Source: Streptomyces virginiae
GTDB taxonomy: Bacteria > Actinomycetota > Actinomycetes > Streptomycetales > Streptomycetaceae
NCBI RefSeq assembly: GCF_000720455.1
Contig: NZ_JOAK01000008.1
Coordinates: forward strand, 62,001 to 126,000
DNA: 64,000 bases
Direction: 5' to 3'
Of the stretch, positions 38,416-53,026 are shown piece by piece. Below the pieces are notes generated by a model that worked only from the letters and a program-made list of their open reading frames with translations, was not told where the DNA came from and searched no databases. Each line of letters opens with the position of its first letter. Position 1 is the first letter of the stretch. Made by a program: the position numbers and the translations under genes.

Positions 38416-39057
38416 TCAGGAGTTCACAGATCCTTCGACCAGCCCGGTCGCGATGAGTTCCTTGGTCCGGGTGACTGCTTCCGCGATCTCGGGGTGCCGG
38501 CCCGCAGGCGGGAAGAAGTCGACCGCGCCGACCGCACCGTGGTTCGCCCACAGGCAGGTGGTCATGGGGAAGGTCTCCCAGACGTTCTTCTGGCAGATGA
38601 TCGCGGCCGTCTTGGTGGTGACCGTCTCGGCCCCGCCGACCAGGGTGCGCTCGTCGTTCTCGGCCAAGGATTCGCCGTACACGGTCTTGACGGTCTTGAG
38701 CGGGTCCGGAACGGCTCCGTAGAGGTCGTACTCGGCCGCGATGTGCGGTGCTGCCACCGTCCGCCCTTCGACGGCAAGACTGATGCGGTCCGGCCCGTGG
38801 CAGACGTAGTCCTCGGAGGCCTTCTCTCCCTTGTGCTCCGGCAGGGACTCGACCTTGTGGGCGTTGAGCCCGTACCGGATCGAGCCGCGCTTGCGGTCAC
38901 AGGTCATGTTCTTGACTGTTGGCACCTGGGACTTGTCGTACCGGATACCGGTGTCCTTGCCGAGCGACTGCGCCTGCGGCTCCGACGCGTCACCACCGCA
39001 CCCCGCCAGCAGCAGGGCCAGTCCCACGGCCCCCACTGCGCCCTTCCATCCGCGCAC
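38416..39057 (-). CDS. Putative lipoprotein of unknown function
   Basis: 213 residues from the GTG at 39057, preceded by GAGGGGGCGTAC. The signal peptide GAVGAVGLALLLAGC ends in a lipobox. The mature part has scattered cysteines (NMTCDRK, YVCHGPD, IICQKN, TTCLWAN) that could form two disulfides. No known domain is recognised. Confidence 0.7.
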   Translation of the reverse strand: MRGWKGAVGAVGLALLLAGCGGDASEPQAQSLGKDTGIRYDKSQVPTVKNMTCDRKRGSIRYGLNAHKVESLPEHKGEKASEDYVCHGPDRISLAVEGRTVAAPHIAAEYDLYGAVPDPLKTVKTVYGESLAENDERTLVGGAETVTTKTAAIICQKNVWETFPMTTCLWANHGAVGAVDFFPPAGRHPEIAEAVTRTKELIATGLVEGSVNS

Positions 39058-39246
39058 GTACGCGCCCCCTCGCTGCTCACACCGTTGGATGATCGACTCC
39101 GAAACGATAGGTGAGCCACGGAGCACCTCGGTCACGGTGACCAGGCGCGAAGGGCCGCCGACGGGGTCTTCCGCGGGGGCGGAGACGCCGGCGACGGCCC
39201 ACAGCCGGCCCAGGAGGACGGGAAACCGTCCTGACCTGCGGAGTAC

Positions 39247-40776
39247 CTAGATGTCGCGGAAGATCTCGATCTGGGCGCCCACCGAGTTGAGGCGCTCGGC
39301 CAGTTCCTCGTAGCCGCGGTTGATCACGTAGACGTTGCGCAGCACCGACGTGCCCTCGGCCGCCATCATCGCGAGGAGGACGACCACCGCCGGGCGGAGG
39401 GCCGGCGGGCACATCATCTCCGCCGCGCGCCAGCGGGTGGGGCCCTCGACCAGGACGCGGTGGGGGTCCAGCAACTGCAGGCGGCCGCCCAGGCGGTTCA
39501 GGTCCGTCAGGTAGATGGCGCGGTTGTCGTACACCCAGTCGTGGATCAGGGTCTGGCCCTGGGCCACGGCCGCGATGGCCGCGAAGAAGGGGACGTTGTC
39601 GATGTTCAGCCCGGGGAAGGGCATCGGGTGGATCTTGTCGATCGGCGCCTCGAGCTTCGAGGGGCGGACCGTGAGGTCGACCAGGCGGGTGCGGCCGTTG
39701 TCCGCCGTGTACTCCGCCGAGCGGTCGTGGTCGAGGCCCATTTCCTCCAGCACCGCGAGCTCGATCTCCATGAACTCGATCGGTACCCGGCGGATCGTCA
39801 GCTCCGACTCCGTGACGACCGCGGCGGCCAGCAGGCTCATCGCCTCGACCGGGTCCTCGGAGGGGGAGTAGTCCACGTCCACGTCGATGTTCGGGACGCC
39901 GTGGACGGTGAGGGTGGTGGTGCCGACGCCCTCGACCTTGACGCCCAGCGCCTCCAGGAAGAAGCACAGGTCCTGGACCATGTAGTTGGAGGAGGCGTTG
40001 CGGATGACGGTGACGCCGTCGTGCCGGGCGGCCGCCAGCAGCGCGTTCTCCGTGACCGTGTCCCCGCGCTCGGTCAGCACGATCGGGCGGTCGGGGGAGA
40101 CCCCGGCGGCGACCTTCGCGTGGTAGATGCCCTCGGTCGCGGTGATGTCCAGGCCGAACCGGCGCAGGGCGATCATGTGCGGCTCGATGGTGCGGGTGCC
40201 GAGGTCGCAGCCGCCCGCGTACGGCAGACGGAAGGTCTCCATCCGGTGCAGCAGCGGGCCCAGGAACATGATGATGCTCCGGGTCCGGCGGGCCGCGTCC
40301 GCGTCCATGGCCTCCATGTCGAGGCGGGCCGGCGGTACCAGCTCCAGGTCCACGCCGTCGTTGATCCAGCGGCTGCGGACGCCGATGGAGTTCAGGACCT
40401 CCAGGAGGCGGTAGACCTCCTCGATGCGGGCCACCCGCCGAAGCACCGTACGGCCCTTGTTGAGCAGCGAGGCGCAGAGCAGGGCGACGCACGCGTTCTT
40501 GCTCGTCTTGACGTCGATGGCGCCGGACAGCCGGCGGCCGCCGACTACGCGCAGGTGCATCGGGCCGGCATAGCCCAGGGAGACGATCTCGCTGTCGAGG
40601 GCTTCACCGATTCGGGCGATCATCTCAAGACTGATGTTCTGATTGCCGCGCTCGATCCGGTTCACTGCGCTCTGGCTGGTGCCGAGGGCGTCGGCGAGCT
40701 GACTCTGTGTCCAGCCCCGGTGCTGACGGGCGTCACGGATGAGCTTGCCGATGCGTACGAGGTAGTCGTCTGCCAT
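39247..40776 (-). CDS. murA2: UDP-N-acetylglucosamine 1-carboxyvinyltransferase fused to N-terminal XRE-type HTH (MurA2-like)
   Basis: 509 residues. Residues 1 to about 70 are a Cro/C1-type helix-turn-helix (LIRDARQHRGWTQSQLADAL, TSQSAVNRIERG). From about residue 75 the protein is an EPSP-synthase/MurA domain, with substrate lysine region DVKTSKNACVALL and the PEP-reactive C190 in YAGGCDLGTRTIEPH. MurA adds enolpyruvate to UDP-GlcNAc in the first committed step of peptidoglycan synthesis. The DNA-binding fusion and a palindrome at its own promoter suggest autoregulation. The position beside aconitase matches SCO5998, the second MurA of S. coelicolor, by memory. Confidence 0.88.
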   Translation of the reverse strand: MADDYLVRIGKLIRDARQHRGWTQSQLADALGTSQSAVNRIERGNQNISLEMIARIGEALDSEIVSLGYAGPMHLRVVGGRRLSGAIDVKTSKNACVALLCASLLNKGRTVLRRVARIEEVYRLLEVLNSIGVRSRWINDGVDLELVPPARLDMEAMDADAARRTRSIIMFLGPLLHRMETFRLPYAGGCDLGTRTIEPHMIALRRFGLDITATEGIYHAKVAAGVSPDRPIVLTERGDTVTENALLAAARHDGVTVIRNASSNYMVQDLCFFLEALGVKVEGVGTTTLTVHGVPNIDVDVDYSPSEDPVEAMSLLAAAVVTESELTIRRVPIEFMEIELAVLEEMGLDHDRSAEYTADNGRTRLVDLTVRPSKLEAPIDKIHPMPFPGLNIDNVPFFAAIAAVAQGQTLIHDWVYDNRAIYLTDLNRLGGRLQLLDPHRVLVEGPTRWRAAEMMCPPALRPAVVVLLAMMAAEGTSVLRNVYVINRGYEELAERLNSVGAQIEIFRDI

Positions 40777-41028
40777 GGGGGCACCGTATCTCAGATATGA
40801 GATGACTCCTGCGTCGGGTGTGGCAGATGGGTGTGCCGGACGGCGTGTCGCCGCGCACTCCGGTGTGTTACTGACCGTCAGGTCCCATGGCGGGGTCGCC
40901 GTATGCGTGGTGCTCGACGGTCCGGCCCGGCGGGCGGGTGGGCTGCTCGCGGTCCGCCGCCGGCCGGGTGGGGCCCGCTCGACCGGTTCGCGCTCGGTGA
41001 GTTCGCCGATGGCGGCGACCGTGGCCGC
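40777..41028. other. Non-coding stretch upstream of the murA2 promoter
   Basis: Apart from the palindrome at 40788-40803, I find no gene-like open frame here. Weak, frameshifted similarity to the start of a haloalkane dehalogenase may extend into the right part. Overlapping frames on both strands have biased, low-complexity composition. Confidence 0.4.
40788..40803 (-). promoter_or_regulatory. Palindromic operator candidate at the murA2 promoter
   Basis: ATCTCAGATATGAGAT is an inverted repeat (ATCTCA-N4-TGAGAT) centred about 20 bp upstream of the ATG at 40776. On the minus strand TACGGT, six bases before the ATG, could be a -10 for a leaderless transcript. The palindrome would then sit between -10 and -35, a typical repressor site for the encoded HTH domain. 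Confidence 0.55.
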
Positions 41029-41474
41029 ATGGTTCTGTTTGCGGGCATCTGCCCGACTCGGGGCCTGGGCGCCTCTGTGCGGCGCGCTGCCCCGCATCGG
41101 GGCCGGTCCACGTCCTGGCCCCCGACCTCATCGGTGTGGGGCGCTCCGGCAGGCGGGGCGGGGGGTGTTGCCGTGTCAGGCCCGCCGGTATGTGTACCGA
41201 CCCGCCGTGCATGTCCGGTTCGGGGTGATACGCACCCCGGGGGTGGGGGCGACCGGAACGTCGTCATCGAGGACGTCATCCCGCGGACCGTGCTCCGTCC
41301 GACGGTCGAGGCGGACCGTGCCGGCTACGGCGCCCCCTGCCCGACCCGCGGGAGCCGGCTGCCCGCGACGTCGTCGCCGACGTCGAGCGGTGCGACGCCT
41401 GGCCCGGCGGCGGCCCCGAGGAGACCGCCGCGGTCGTCAACGCCCGGGCCGTCCGCCACGCCCTCGCCAATTGA
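41029..41474 (+). pseudogene. Decayed haloalkane dehalogenase (alpha/beta hydrolase)
   Basis: Fragments in different frames match haloalkane dehalogenases: MVLFAGICPTR (compare VLFLHGNPTSS), AWAPLCGALPRIG, HVLAPDLIGVGRSGR (41106-41153) and NVVIEDVIPRTVLRPTVEAD (41257-41316). A further frame reads ADVERCDAWPGG to a stop at 41472-41474. Only about 100 bp separate the third and fourth blocks, so the segment with the catalytic aspartate is deleted. Several frameshifts are needed. It is a gene remnant and should not be functional. Confidence 0.6.
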
Positions 41475-41528
41475 GCGCCGTGGCGCCTGAGCCGTGGCGC
41501 CTGAGCCGCAGTGCCTGAGCCGCCGTGC

Positions 41529-42362
41529 CTATGCCGCCCCGCGGCGCCCCAGGACCGGTTCCGCCACCAGCCTGGCCAGGCCGCACAGGGTCTGGCCGTG
41601 CCGCGCGAAGAGCTCGTCGCGCGAGTCGTAGTGGCCGAGGTCGGTCAGGACGTACGCCGACAGGTCGCAGGCCGGGCCGGCTCCGGGACCGGCTCCGGGG
41701 CCCGTGCTCGGGCAGGCGGCCGGCGCGGCGTCCCAGTCGATCGCCGTCCGCGACAGCGCCTCGAAGAGGGTCTCCGACCCGGCGTTGGTGAAGCCCCCGC
41801 CCTGCTCCGCGGCCTCCGGGCGCAGCCCGCCGAGGAGTTCCGACACCGTCAGCCAGGACGTGGGTGCCCCGGACGCCTCCGGCGGGCTTCCGAGCCGGAA
41901 CTCCGGCCAGGCCAGCAGTACCCGGTCCGGGACGATCCGGTGCAGCCGCGGGAACCGCGGGTACCAGAACGAGCCGTCCACCAGCAGGCCGCGCACCCGC
42001 GTGGGCACCCCGTACGCGCGTGCCACCGCCTCCAGTACGGCCAGCCGCTGGCTGCACGACCCCCGGCCCCGGCGCAGCACCTCCGACACGGGCCGCTCGT
42101 CCTGGACGGAGTACACCGGCCGGACGGCCCCGGAGATCCAGGCGTGGGCCCGGTGCAGGGACTCGATCTGCCGAGCCGGGTCGGCCGGCCCCGCCGCGTC
42201 CGCCGGGCCCGCGCCCAGCTCGCGTACCAGCGCGGCGATCCGGGGGTGGCGCCAGTCCAGGATCCGGGTCGGGGCGGTGCTCCCCTCCACCGCCGCCCCG
42301 CCGGACGCCCCCGTCGCGCCCGTACGGATCCGGCCCCGGGGCCTCAGTAGCGAGCTCGTCAT
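41529..42362 (-). CDS. Transglutaminase-like domain protein
   Basis: 277 residues from the ATG at 42362 with AAAGGACG upstream. The central motif RGSCSQRLAVLEAVARAYGV carries the candidate nucleophilic cysteine, followed by PTRVRGLLVDGSFWYPRFPR and a His-containing LHRIVPDRVLLAWPEF, the order of the transglutaminase/protease-like fold. Substrate unknown. A Gly/Pro/Ala-rich insert (GPGAGPGAGPA) occurs near residue 230. Confidence 0.72.
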   Translation of the reverse strand: MTSSLLRPRGRIRTGATGASGGAAVEGSTAPTRILDWRHPRIAALVRELGAGPADAAGPADPARQIESLHRAHAWISGAVRPVYSVQDERPVSEVLRRGRGSCSQRLAVLEAVARAYGVPTRVRGLLVDGSFWYPRFPRLHRIVPDRVLLAWPEFRLGSPPEASGAPTSWLTVSELLGGLRPEAAEQGGGFTNAGSETLFEALSRTAIDWDAAPAACPSTGPGAGPGAGPACDLSAYVLTDLGHYDSRDELFARHGQTLCGLARLVAEPVLGRRGAA

Positions 42363-42579
42363 GGACGGCGTCCTTTCGTGGGGCCCTCCGCGGGTCGTGT
42401 CCGCCCAGGGTCTGGACGCATCCTGACAGAAGATCTGAACACGTTCAATGCCGGATCGCGCCCGGCCCCGCCGCCCCCTCCCGGAGCACGGTCAGGGCAT
42501 GTCGAAGCACCCTCCCAGCCCCTCGCCCCTCCGGGCGCGGGTGCGTGCCTCGTCGTCGCACCCGGACATGTACTAGAGT

Positions 42580-42597
42580 TATCTCGACATCGAGATA
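42580..42597. promoter_or_regulatory. 18-bp palindrome upstream of aconitase
   Basis: TATCTCGACATCGAGATA is an inverted repeat (TATCTCGA-CA-TCGAGATA), apart from its two central bases. Its size and AT-rich ends resemble MarR-type operators. It lies about 130 bp before the aconitase start. The regulator is not identified. Confidence 0.55.
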
Positions 42598-42628
42598 TCT
42601 GCCGAAGGCGTACCGCAGCCGCCCCCGC

Positions 42629-45444
<2,816 letters not shown>

Positions 45445-45485
45445 GGGCGCGCCAGGCGGAGCGATCCGCCGTCTGTCGGCACCAT

Positions 45486-45518
45486 AGGGCCGTACCCCCG
45501 ACCAGGGGGTGCGGCCCT
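45486..45518 (+). terminator. Hairpin terminator after acnA
   Basis: AGGGCCGTACCCCC pairs with GGGGGTGCGGCCCT (one mismatch) around a 5-nt loop, followed by TGTCGCTTTT. Confidence 0.75.
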
Positions 45519-45598
45519 TGTCGCTTTTCGCGGCGGCGGTCTCAGGTGACGGACAGGTCTCAACTCGGAAAAGCCGGGAACGATCCTTGTGCACGATC

Positions 45599-45631
45599 TT
45601 GCTCAGCCGAGCGGAAGTGGACTATACCTGT
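45599..45631 (+). promoter_or_regulatory. ngcE promoter with DasR-responsive element (dre)-like site
   Basis: TTGCTC (45599-45604) and TATACC (45623-45628) are spaced 18 bp. Overlapping the -10, AGTGGACTATACCTGT (45616-45631) matches 12 of 16 positions of the dre consensus ACTGGTCTAGACCAGT. DasR is the GlcNAc-responsive GntR regulator of chitin uptake genes in Streptomyces, so the site fits the downstream importer. Confidence 0.6.
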
Positions 45632-45761
45632 GCCCGTCCGGGCCGTCGCGTGACGAGCGGCCCCGGGCCGGGGGATGCCGGGGGGACCTGCGGTGATGCC
45701 CGCATGCACGGTAACTGCCCCGATTTCCGGCCTCCTTCACACTCCTGACGAAGGCGAGGAC

Positions 45762-47192
45762 ATGAGCATGGGATCCACTGGTGAGGGCTTCGGCCGCCGT
45801 GATCTGATCAAGCGTTCCGCAGCGCTCGGACTGATCAGCGTGCCGACGATGAGCTTCCTGTCCGCCTGCGCCTCCGGCGGGGAGGACACCACGAAGGGCC
45901 CCGACAAGGGGGCCGTGTCCAAGGAGAACCCCTTCGGCGTCGCCAAGGGCGGAAAGATGGACGTCGTCGTCTTCAAGGGCGGTTTCGGCGACGACTACGC
46001 GAAGGCCTGGGAGGCCGCTTTCGACAAGAAGTGGGGCACCACCAGCTCCCACCTCGGCACCCAGGAGATCACCGGAAAGCTCCAGACCCGCTTCAACGGC
46101 GGCAACCCGCCGGACGTCGTCGACAACTCCGGCGCCCAGAAGATCAAGCTGGACGTGCTCTTCAAGAGCAACCAGCTCGCCGATCTCACCCCCGTGCTCG
46201 ACGCGCCCTCGCTCGACGACCCCGCCAAGACCGTCCGCGACACCCTCATCGCGGGCACCGTCGAACAGGGCACGCAGGGCGGCAAGTTCGTCTCGCTGAA
46301 CTACGTCTACACGGTCTACGGCTTCTGGTACTCGGGGAAGCTCTTCAAGGAGAAGGGCTGGACGCCGCCCAAGACCTGGGACGAGTTCCTCGCGGTCTGC
46401 GCGAAGGCCAAGGAGGCCGGCCTCGGCGGCCTCGCCCACCAGGGCAAGTACCCGTACTACATCAACGTCGTGATCATGGACCTGATCGCCAAGAAGGGCG
46501 GTCTGGAGGCCATGAAGGCCATCGACAACCTGGAGCCGAACGCCTTCGAGGGCAACGCGGCCGCCCTCGCCGCCGTCGAGGCGGTCTACGAGGTGGTCGA
46601 GAAGGACCTGCTCCTCCCGGGCACGAACGGCCTGACCCACACCGAGTCCCAGACCGCCTGGAACCAGTACAAGGCCGCCTTCATCCCCTCCGGCTCCTGG
46701 CTGGAGAACGAGCAGCTCAAGCAGACGCCCGACGACTTCGACATGCAGTTCCTGCCGGTCCCGCTGCTCGCCGACAGCAAGCTGCCCTTCGAGGCCATCC
46801 GGGCCGGCGCCGGCGAGCCCTTCATCGTCCCGGAGAAGGCCGCCAACAAGGCCGGAGGCCTGGAGTTCATCCGTTCGATGCTGTCGCGCGAATGGTCGAC
46901 CATCTTCGCGCAGCAGGCCAACTCCCTCACCGTGGTCAAGGACGGCGTGGATCCGGGCGTGAAACTGCGGCCCGGCACCCAGTCGGCGGTCACCGCCCTC
47001 AAGGCGGCGGGAACGAACACCTTCAACTACCTTTATCCCGACTGGTACAGCGAGATGGACACGGCGATCCAGGACGCGTCCAACGAGCTCATGGCCAAGC
47101 GGATTCAGCCGAAGGAGTGGATCAAGCGGGCCCAGGCGGCGGTCAACAAGGCGGCGCAGGATCCCAACGCCAAGAACAACCGTCGCAGCTGA
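45762..47192 (+). CDS. ngcE: N-acetylglucosamine/diacetylchitobiose ABC transporter substrate-binding lipoprotein
   Basis: 476 residues from the ATG at 45762 (a second in-frame ATG is 6 nt on; AAGGCGAGG upstream). A Tat-type twin arginine (GRRDLIKRSAALGL) and lipobox FLSAC show an exported lipoprotein. The sequence GRRDLIKRSAALGLISVPTM and FNGGNPPDVVDNSGAQ agree with the NgcE proteins I know from Streptomyces. It binds GlcNAc and chitobiose from chitin breakdown. First gene of ngcEFG. The ATPase (MsiK) is expected elsewhere in the genome. Confidence 0.9.
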   Translation: MSMGSTGEGFGRRDLIKRSAALGLISVPTMSFLSACASGGEDTTKGPDKGAVSKENPFGVAKGGKMDVVVFKGGFGDDYAKAWEAAFDKKWGTTSSHLGTQEITGKLQTRFNGGNPPDVVDNSGAQKIKLDVLFKSNQLADLTPVLDAPSLDDPAKTVRDTLIAGTVEQGTQGGKFVSLNYVYTVYGFWYSGKLFKEKGWTPPKTWDEFLAVCAKAKEAGLGGLAHQGKYPYYINVVIMDLIAKKGGLEAMKAIDNLEPNAFEGNAAALAAVEAVYEVVEKDLLLPGTNGLTHTESQTAWNQYKAAFIPSGSWLENEQLKQTPDDFDMQFLPVPLLADSKLPFEAIRAGAGEPFIVPEKAANKAGGLEFIRSMLSREWSTIFAQQANSLTVVKDGVDPGVKLRPGTQSAVTALKAAGTNTFNYLYPDWYSEMDTAIQDASNELMAKRIQPKEWIKRAQAAVNKAAQDPNAKNNRRS

Positions 47193-47234
47193 CAGCACGC
47201 CCCACCGGTCACCGGCACACCAGGGACGGACACC

Positions 47235-48179
47235 ATGAGCCAAGTAGTCCGGGGCAGGGGACGGGCCGGCTTCATCGCCGGCTTCCTCCTCGCACCCCTC
47301 GCGCTGTACCTGACCTTCGTCATCTGGCCGTACGTACAGACGTTCGGCTACTCCTTCACCAACTGGACGGGCCAGTCGCCGACCTTCGACTTCGTCGGCG
47401 TCGACAACTACTCCGCCCTGATGAAGGACGAGGTCTTCCGCGGAGCCCTCTGGAACAACCTGCTGCTCCTGGTGTTCGTCCCCGTGGTCACCATCCTGCT
47501 CGCCCTCTTCTTCGCCTTCATGGTGAACGCGGGCGGGCGGGGCGGGGCCGGCGGTGTGCAGGGCGTGGCCGGCTCACGCCTCTACAAGGTCGTCTACTTC
47601 TTCCCGCAGGTCCTCTCCCTCGCCATCCTCGCGGTGCTCTTCGGCGCCGTGTACCGCACCGACGAGGGCGGCCTGCTCAACGGCGTCCTCATCCGGCTCG
47701 GCATCGTCGACCGGCTCCACCCCATCGAATGGCTGAACGAGCCGAGGCTCGTCCTGTGGTGCCTGCTCCTCGTGGTGGTCTGGCACGGCGTCGGCTTCTA
47801 CCTCGTCCTGTTCTCCGCCGCCATGCAGTCCGTCCCCAAGGACATCTACGAGGCGGCCCTCCTCGACGGGGCGGGGCGCGCCCAGACCTTCTTCAAGGTC
47901 ACCCTGCCCCTGCTGTGGGACTCCGTGCAGACCTCCGCGGTCTACCTGGGCATCGCCGCGATGGACATGTTCGTCCTGGTGTCGACCATGACCTCGGGCC
48001 AGTTCGGCGGCGGCCCCGACCATCACAGCGAGGTCATGGCCACGGTCCTGATGAGGAACTTCCTCTACTTCGGCAAGAGCGGGTACGCCTGCGCCATGGG
48101 CGTGGTCATGCTCGTCCTCACCATGATCCTTTCCGTCATCACGCTGCGCGCCACCCGCCGCGAGCGCATCGAGTTCTGA
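47235..48179 (+). CDS. ngcF: Sugar ABC transporter permease NgcF
   Basis: 314 residues with six membrane helices (first in FIAGFLLAPLALYLTFVIWPYV). The EAA loop is DIYEAALLDGAGRAQTFFKVTLP. It is a MalF-type subunit of CUT1 sugar importers, 42 bp downstream of ngcE. It forms the channel together with NgcG. Confidence 0.9.
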   Translation: MSQVVRGRGRAGFIAGFLLAPLALYLTFVIWPYVQTFGYSFTNWTGQSPTFDFVGVDNYSALMKDEVFRGALWNNLLLLVFVPVVTILLALFFAFMVNAGGRGGAGGVQGVAGSRLYKVVYFFPQVLSLAILAVLFGAVYRTDEGGLLNGVLIRLGIVDRLHPIEWLNEPRLVLWCLLLVVVWHGVGFYLVLFSAAMQSVPKDIYEAALLDGAGRAQTFFKVTLPLLWDSVQTSAVYLGIAAMDMFVLVSTMTSGQFGGGPDHHSEVMATVLMRNFLYFGKSGYACAMGVVMLVLTMILSVITLRATRRERIEF

Positions 48180-48192
48180 GCGGGAGACCGTC

Positions 48193-49119
48193 ATGACCAC
48201 AGTGATCAAGGCTCCGGGCGAATCCGCGGCGGAGCGGTCCGGGGGAGCCGGCCCCGGCGGGGAACGGGGCGGCGGACGCTCCGAGGGCATGGTCCTCAAC
48301 GTCTTCTCCCACGGCTTCCTCGTCGTCTGGGCCGTACTGATCGTGCTGCCGCTCATCTGGCTGGCGCTCGGCTCCTTCAAGACCGACGCGCAGATCGGCG
48401 GCTCGGCCCTCAGCTGGCCGGCCAACTGGAACTTCGACGCCTTCGGCAGGGCCTGGGACAAGGGCATCGGCGACTACTTCGCCAACACCCTCATCGTGAT
48501 GGTGTTCTCCGTGCCGCTGACGATGCTGCTCGGCTCGATGGCGGCCTACGTCCTGGCCCGCTACCCCTTCCCGGGCAACCGGTTCATCTACTACTTCTTC
48601 GTCAGCGGGGCGATGTTCCCCGTCTTCCTCGCGCTCGTGCCGCTGTTCTTCATGGTCAAGCGGTTCGACATGCTGAACACGTACCAGGGCCTGATCCTCG
48701 TGTACGTGGCGTACTCGATGCCGTTCACCGTCTTCTTCATGCACTCGTTCTTCCGCACGCTGCCGACGGCGGTGCACGAGGCGGCGGTGATCGACGGCGC
48801 CTCCGACACCCGGATCTTCTTCCAGGTGATGGTGCCGATGGCCAAGCCCGGCCTGATCAGCGTCGGGATCTTCAACGTCCTGGGCCAGTGGAACCAGTAC
48901 ATCCTGCCGTCGGTGCTGATGCAGCCCCAGACCGGATCGGACCCCGAGCGCTACCTGCTCACCCAGGGTCTGATCCAGCTCCAGCAGCAGCAGGGCTACG
49001 AGACCGACCTGCCCGTGCTCTTCGCCGGCGTGACCATCGCGATGATCCCCATGCTGGTGGTCTACCTCTCCTTCCAGCGGCAGATCCAGGCGGGCCTGAC
49101 CTCGGCGACGCTGAAGTAG
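48193..49119 (+). CDS. ngcG: Sugar ABC transporter permease NgcG
   Basis: 308 residues. A Gly/Ser-rich cytoplasmic start of about 35 residues precedes six membrane helices. The EAA loop is VHEAAVIDGASDTRIFFQVMVP. MalG-type partner of NgcF, 13 bp downstream of it. No ATP-binding gene follows, which is normal for Streptomyces CUT1 systems that share MsiK. Confidence 0.9.
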   Translation: MTTVIKAPGESAAERSGGAGPGGERGGGRSEGMVLNVFSHGFLVVWAVLIVLPLIWLALGSFKTDAQIGGSALSWPANWNFDAFGRAWDKGIGDYFANTLIVMVFSVPLTMLLGSMAAYVLARYPFPGNRFIYYFFVSGAMFPVFLALVPLFFMVKRFDMLNTYQGLILVYVAYSMPFTVFFMHSFFRTLPTAVHEAAVIDGASDTRIFFQVMVPMAKPGLISVGIFNVLGQWNQYILPSVLMQPQTGSDPERYLLTQGLIQLQQQQGYETDLPVLFAGVTIAMIPMLVVYLSFQRQIQAGLTSATLK

Positions 49120-49130
49120 CGGCCCCGGAG

Positions 49131-50015
49131 TCAGGTGCGGTCCGAGGCCTTCCGCAGCCTGTACAGCTGACCGGACCCCGGGTCGCCGACGTCCTGGCTG
49201 ATCCGGGGCTCCTGCCCGGTGCCGTCGACGCCCCAGGCCGGCCAGTGGCACTCGGGGATCTCTATGCGGACCTTCTGCGACCACACGTCCGGCCCGGGCT
49301 CGTACGACCAGGTGCCGGAGCCCGAGCACCGCCGTGAGGGGTCGTCGGGGTGGTCGCCGGGCCGGTGCACGCCGACGCCGGTGGCGGTGACCCGGCCGTC
49401 CGGGGTGAAGACCAGCCTTCCCCTCGTGTGGTCGATCCAGGTGCCGGTCATGGTCTCGGGCCCGATCCTCGGCGGCTCGTAGGCGGGCAGCAGGCCGACG
49501 GCGAGCCCGAGCGCGCCGAACACGCCCGCGCCCGCCACCGCCGCCGCGCCCCACACCGCCACCCGCCGCAGGAGACCCTCGCCCCGGGGCAGCGCGATCA
49601 CCGCCCCCAGGGAGAGCGAGGCCGTGGCCGAGGCCCAGAAGACCAGCGTGGACCCCGTCGGCGCGTCGTTGTACGTCGCGACGATCAGCACGGGCGCCGC
49701 CAGCAGGGCCGCCACCGCCGGCGGGGCCGCCACCGCCGCCCACCACGCCGCGCGCCCGCCCGGCCCCCGGGTGGTCAGATCGGCCAGCGCGACGGCCGGC
49801 AGGACGAAGACCAGCGACAGCAGGAACGAGACGAAGCCGACGAGCGGCGTGAGGGCGACCAGGCTCCCCCCGATGGCGGCCCAGTCGGGGGGCGTGTCCG
49901 GCGGCGGCTGCGTCCGCACGTACACCAGGGCCACCACCACCGTCAGTGCGACCTCCAGGCATCCCACCAGCGTCGAGACCACCAGGACGCGGCCGTACGA
50001 CCGTTTCTGACGCAT
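49131..50015 (-). CDS. Membrane protein with C-terminal extracytoplasmic domain, unknown function
   Basis: 294 residues from the ATG at 50015, preceded by a run of eight or more G. The N-terminal half has about five membrane helices. From about residue 185 a soluble domain follows with TMTGTWIDHTRGRLVFTPDG, RCSGSGTWSYEPG and IPECHWPAWG, resembling beta-rich lipocalin-like tails of other Streptomyces membrane proteins. Function unknown. It is convergent with ngcG. Confidence 0.75.
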   Translation of the reverse strand: MRQKRSYGRVLVVSTLVGCLEVALTVVVALVYVRTQPPPDTPPDWAAIGGSLVALTPLVGFVSFLLSLVFVLPAVALADLTTRGPGGRAAWWAAVAAPPAVAALLAAPVLIVATYNDAPTGSTLVFWASATASLSLGAVIALPRGEGLLRRVAVWGAAAVAGAGVFGALGLAVGLLPAYEPPRIGPETMTGTWIDHTRGRLVFTPDGRVTATGVGVHRPGDHPDDPSRRCSGSGTWSYEPGPDVWSQKVRIEIPECHWPAWGVDGTGQEPRISQDVGDPGSGQLYRLRKASDRT

Positions 50016-50126
50016 GTTCAACCCCCCCCCTCGTGGCGGGGCGAACCGGCACGTCCGCCCGGCCGCCGATGTAACGGATCCATAGTGCCAGCCGGGCTGA
50101 ACGTGTTCAATTCATTCTCCCTTCTC

Positions 50127-52883
<2,757 letters not shown>

Positions 52884-53026
52884 GGCAAATACCTCCCTCC
52901 ACGGTGTCCGGGCAGCGCGGAGCCGAGCGGTCACGTGGAGTGATCAGGAGTCGGCGTGCGGCGGCCGCGGGGGCCGTCGCCGATGCCGACGGACATGGAT
53001 GACGCACGCCGGACACAGCCGTCCGG

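Larger units (their letters stand above)
45445..45761. other. Intergenic region between acnA and ngcE
   Basis: 317 bp with no convincing gene. It contains the acnA terminator hairpin (45486-45518) and the ngcE promoter with a DasR-like site (45599-45631). A GC-rich leader precedes the ngcE ribosome site. Confidence 0.6.

Noticed and set aside
40775..41518. Two overlapping plus-strand frames of 219-247 aa as a novel gene.
   Set aside because: Recognisable protein similarity jumps between frames, which fits a degraded dehalogenase better than an intact new gene.
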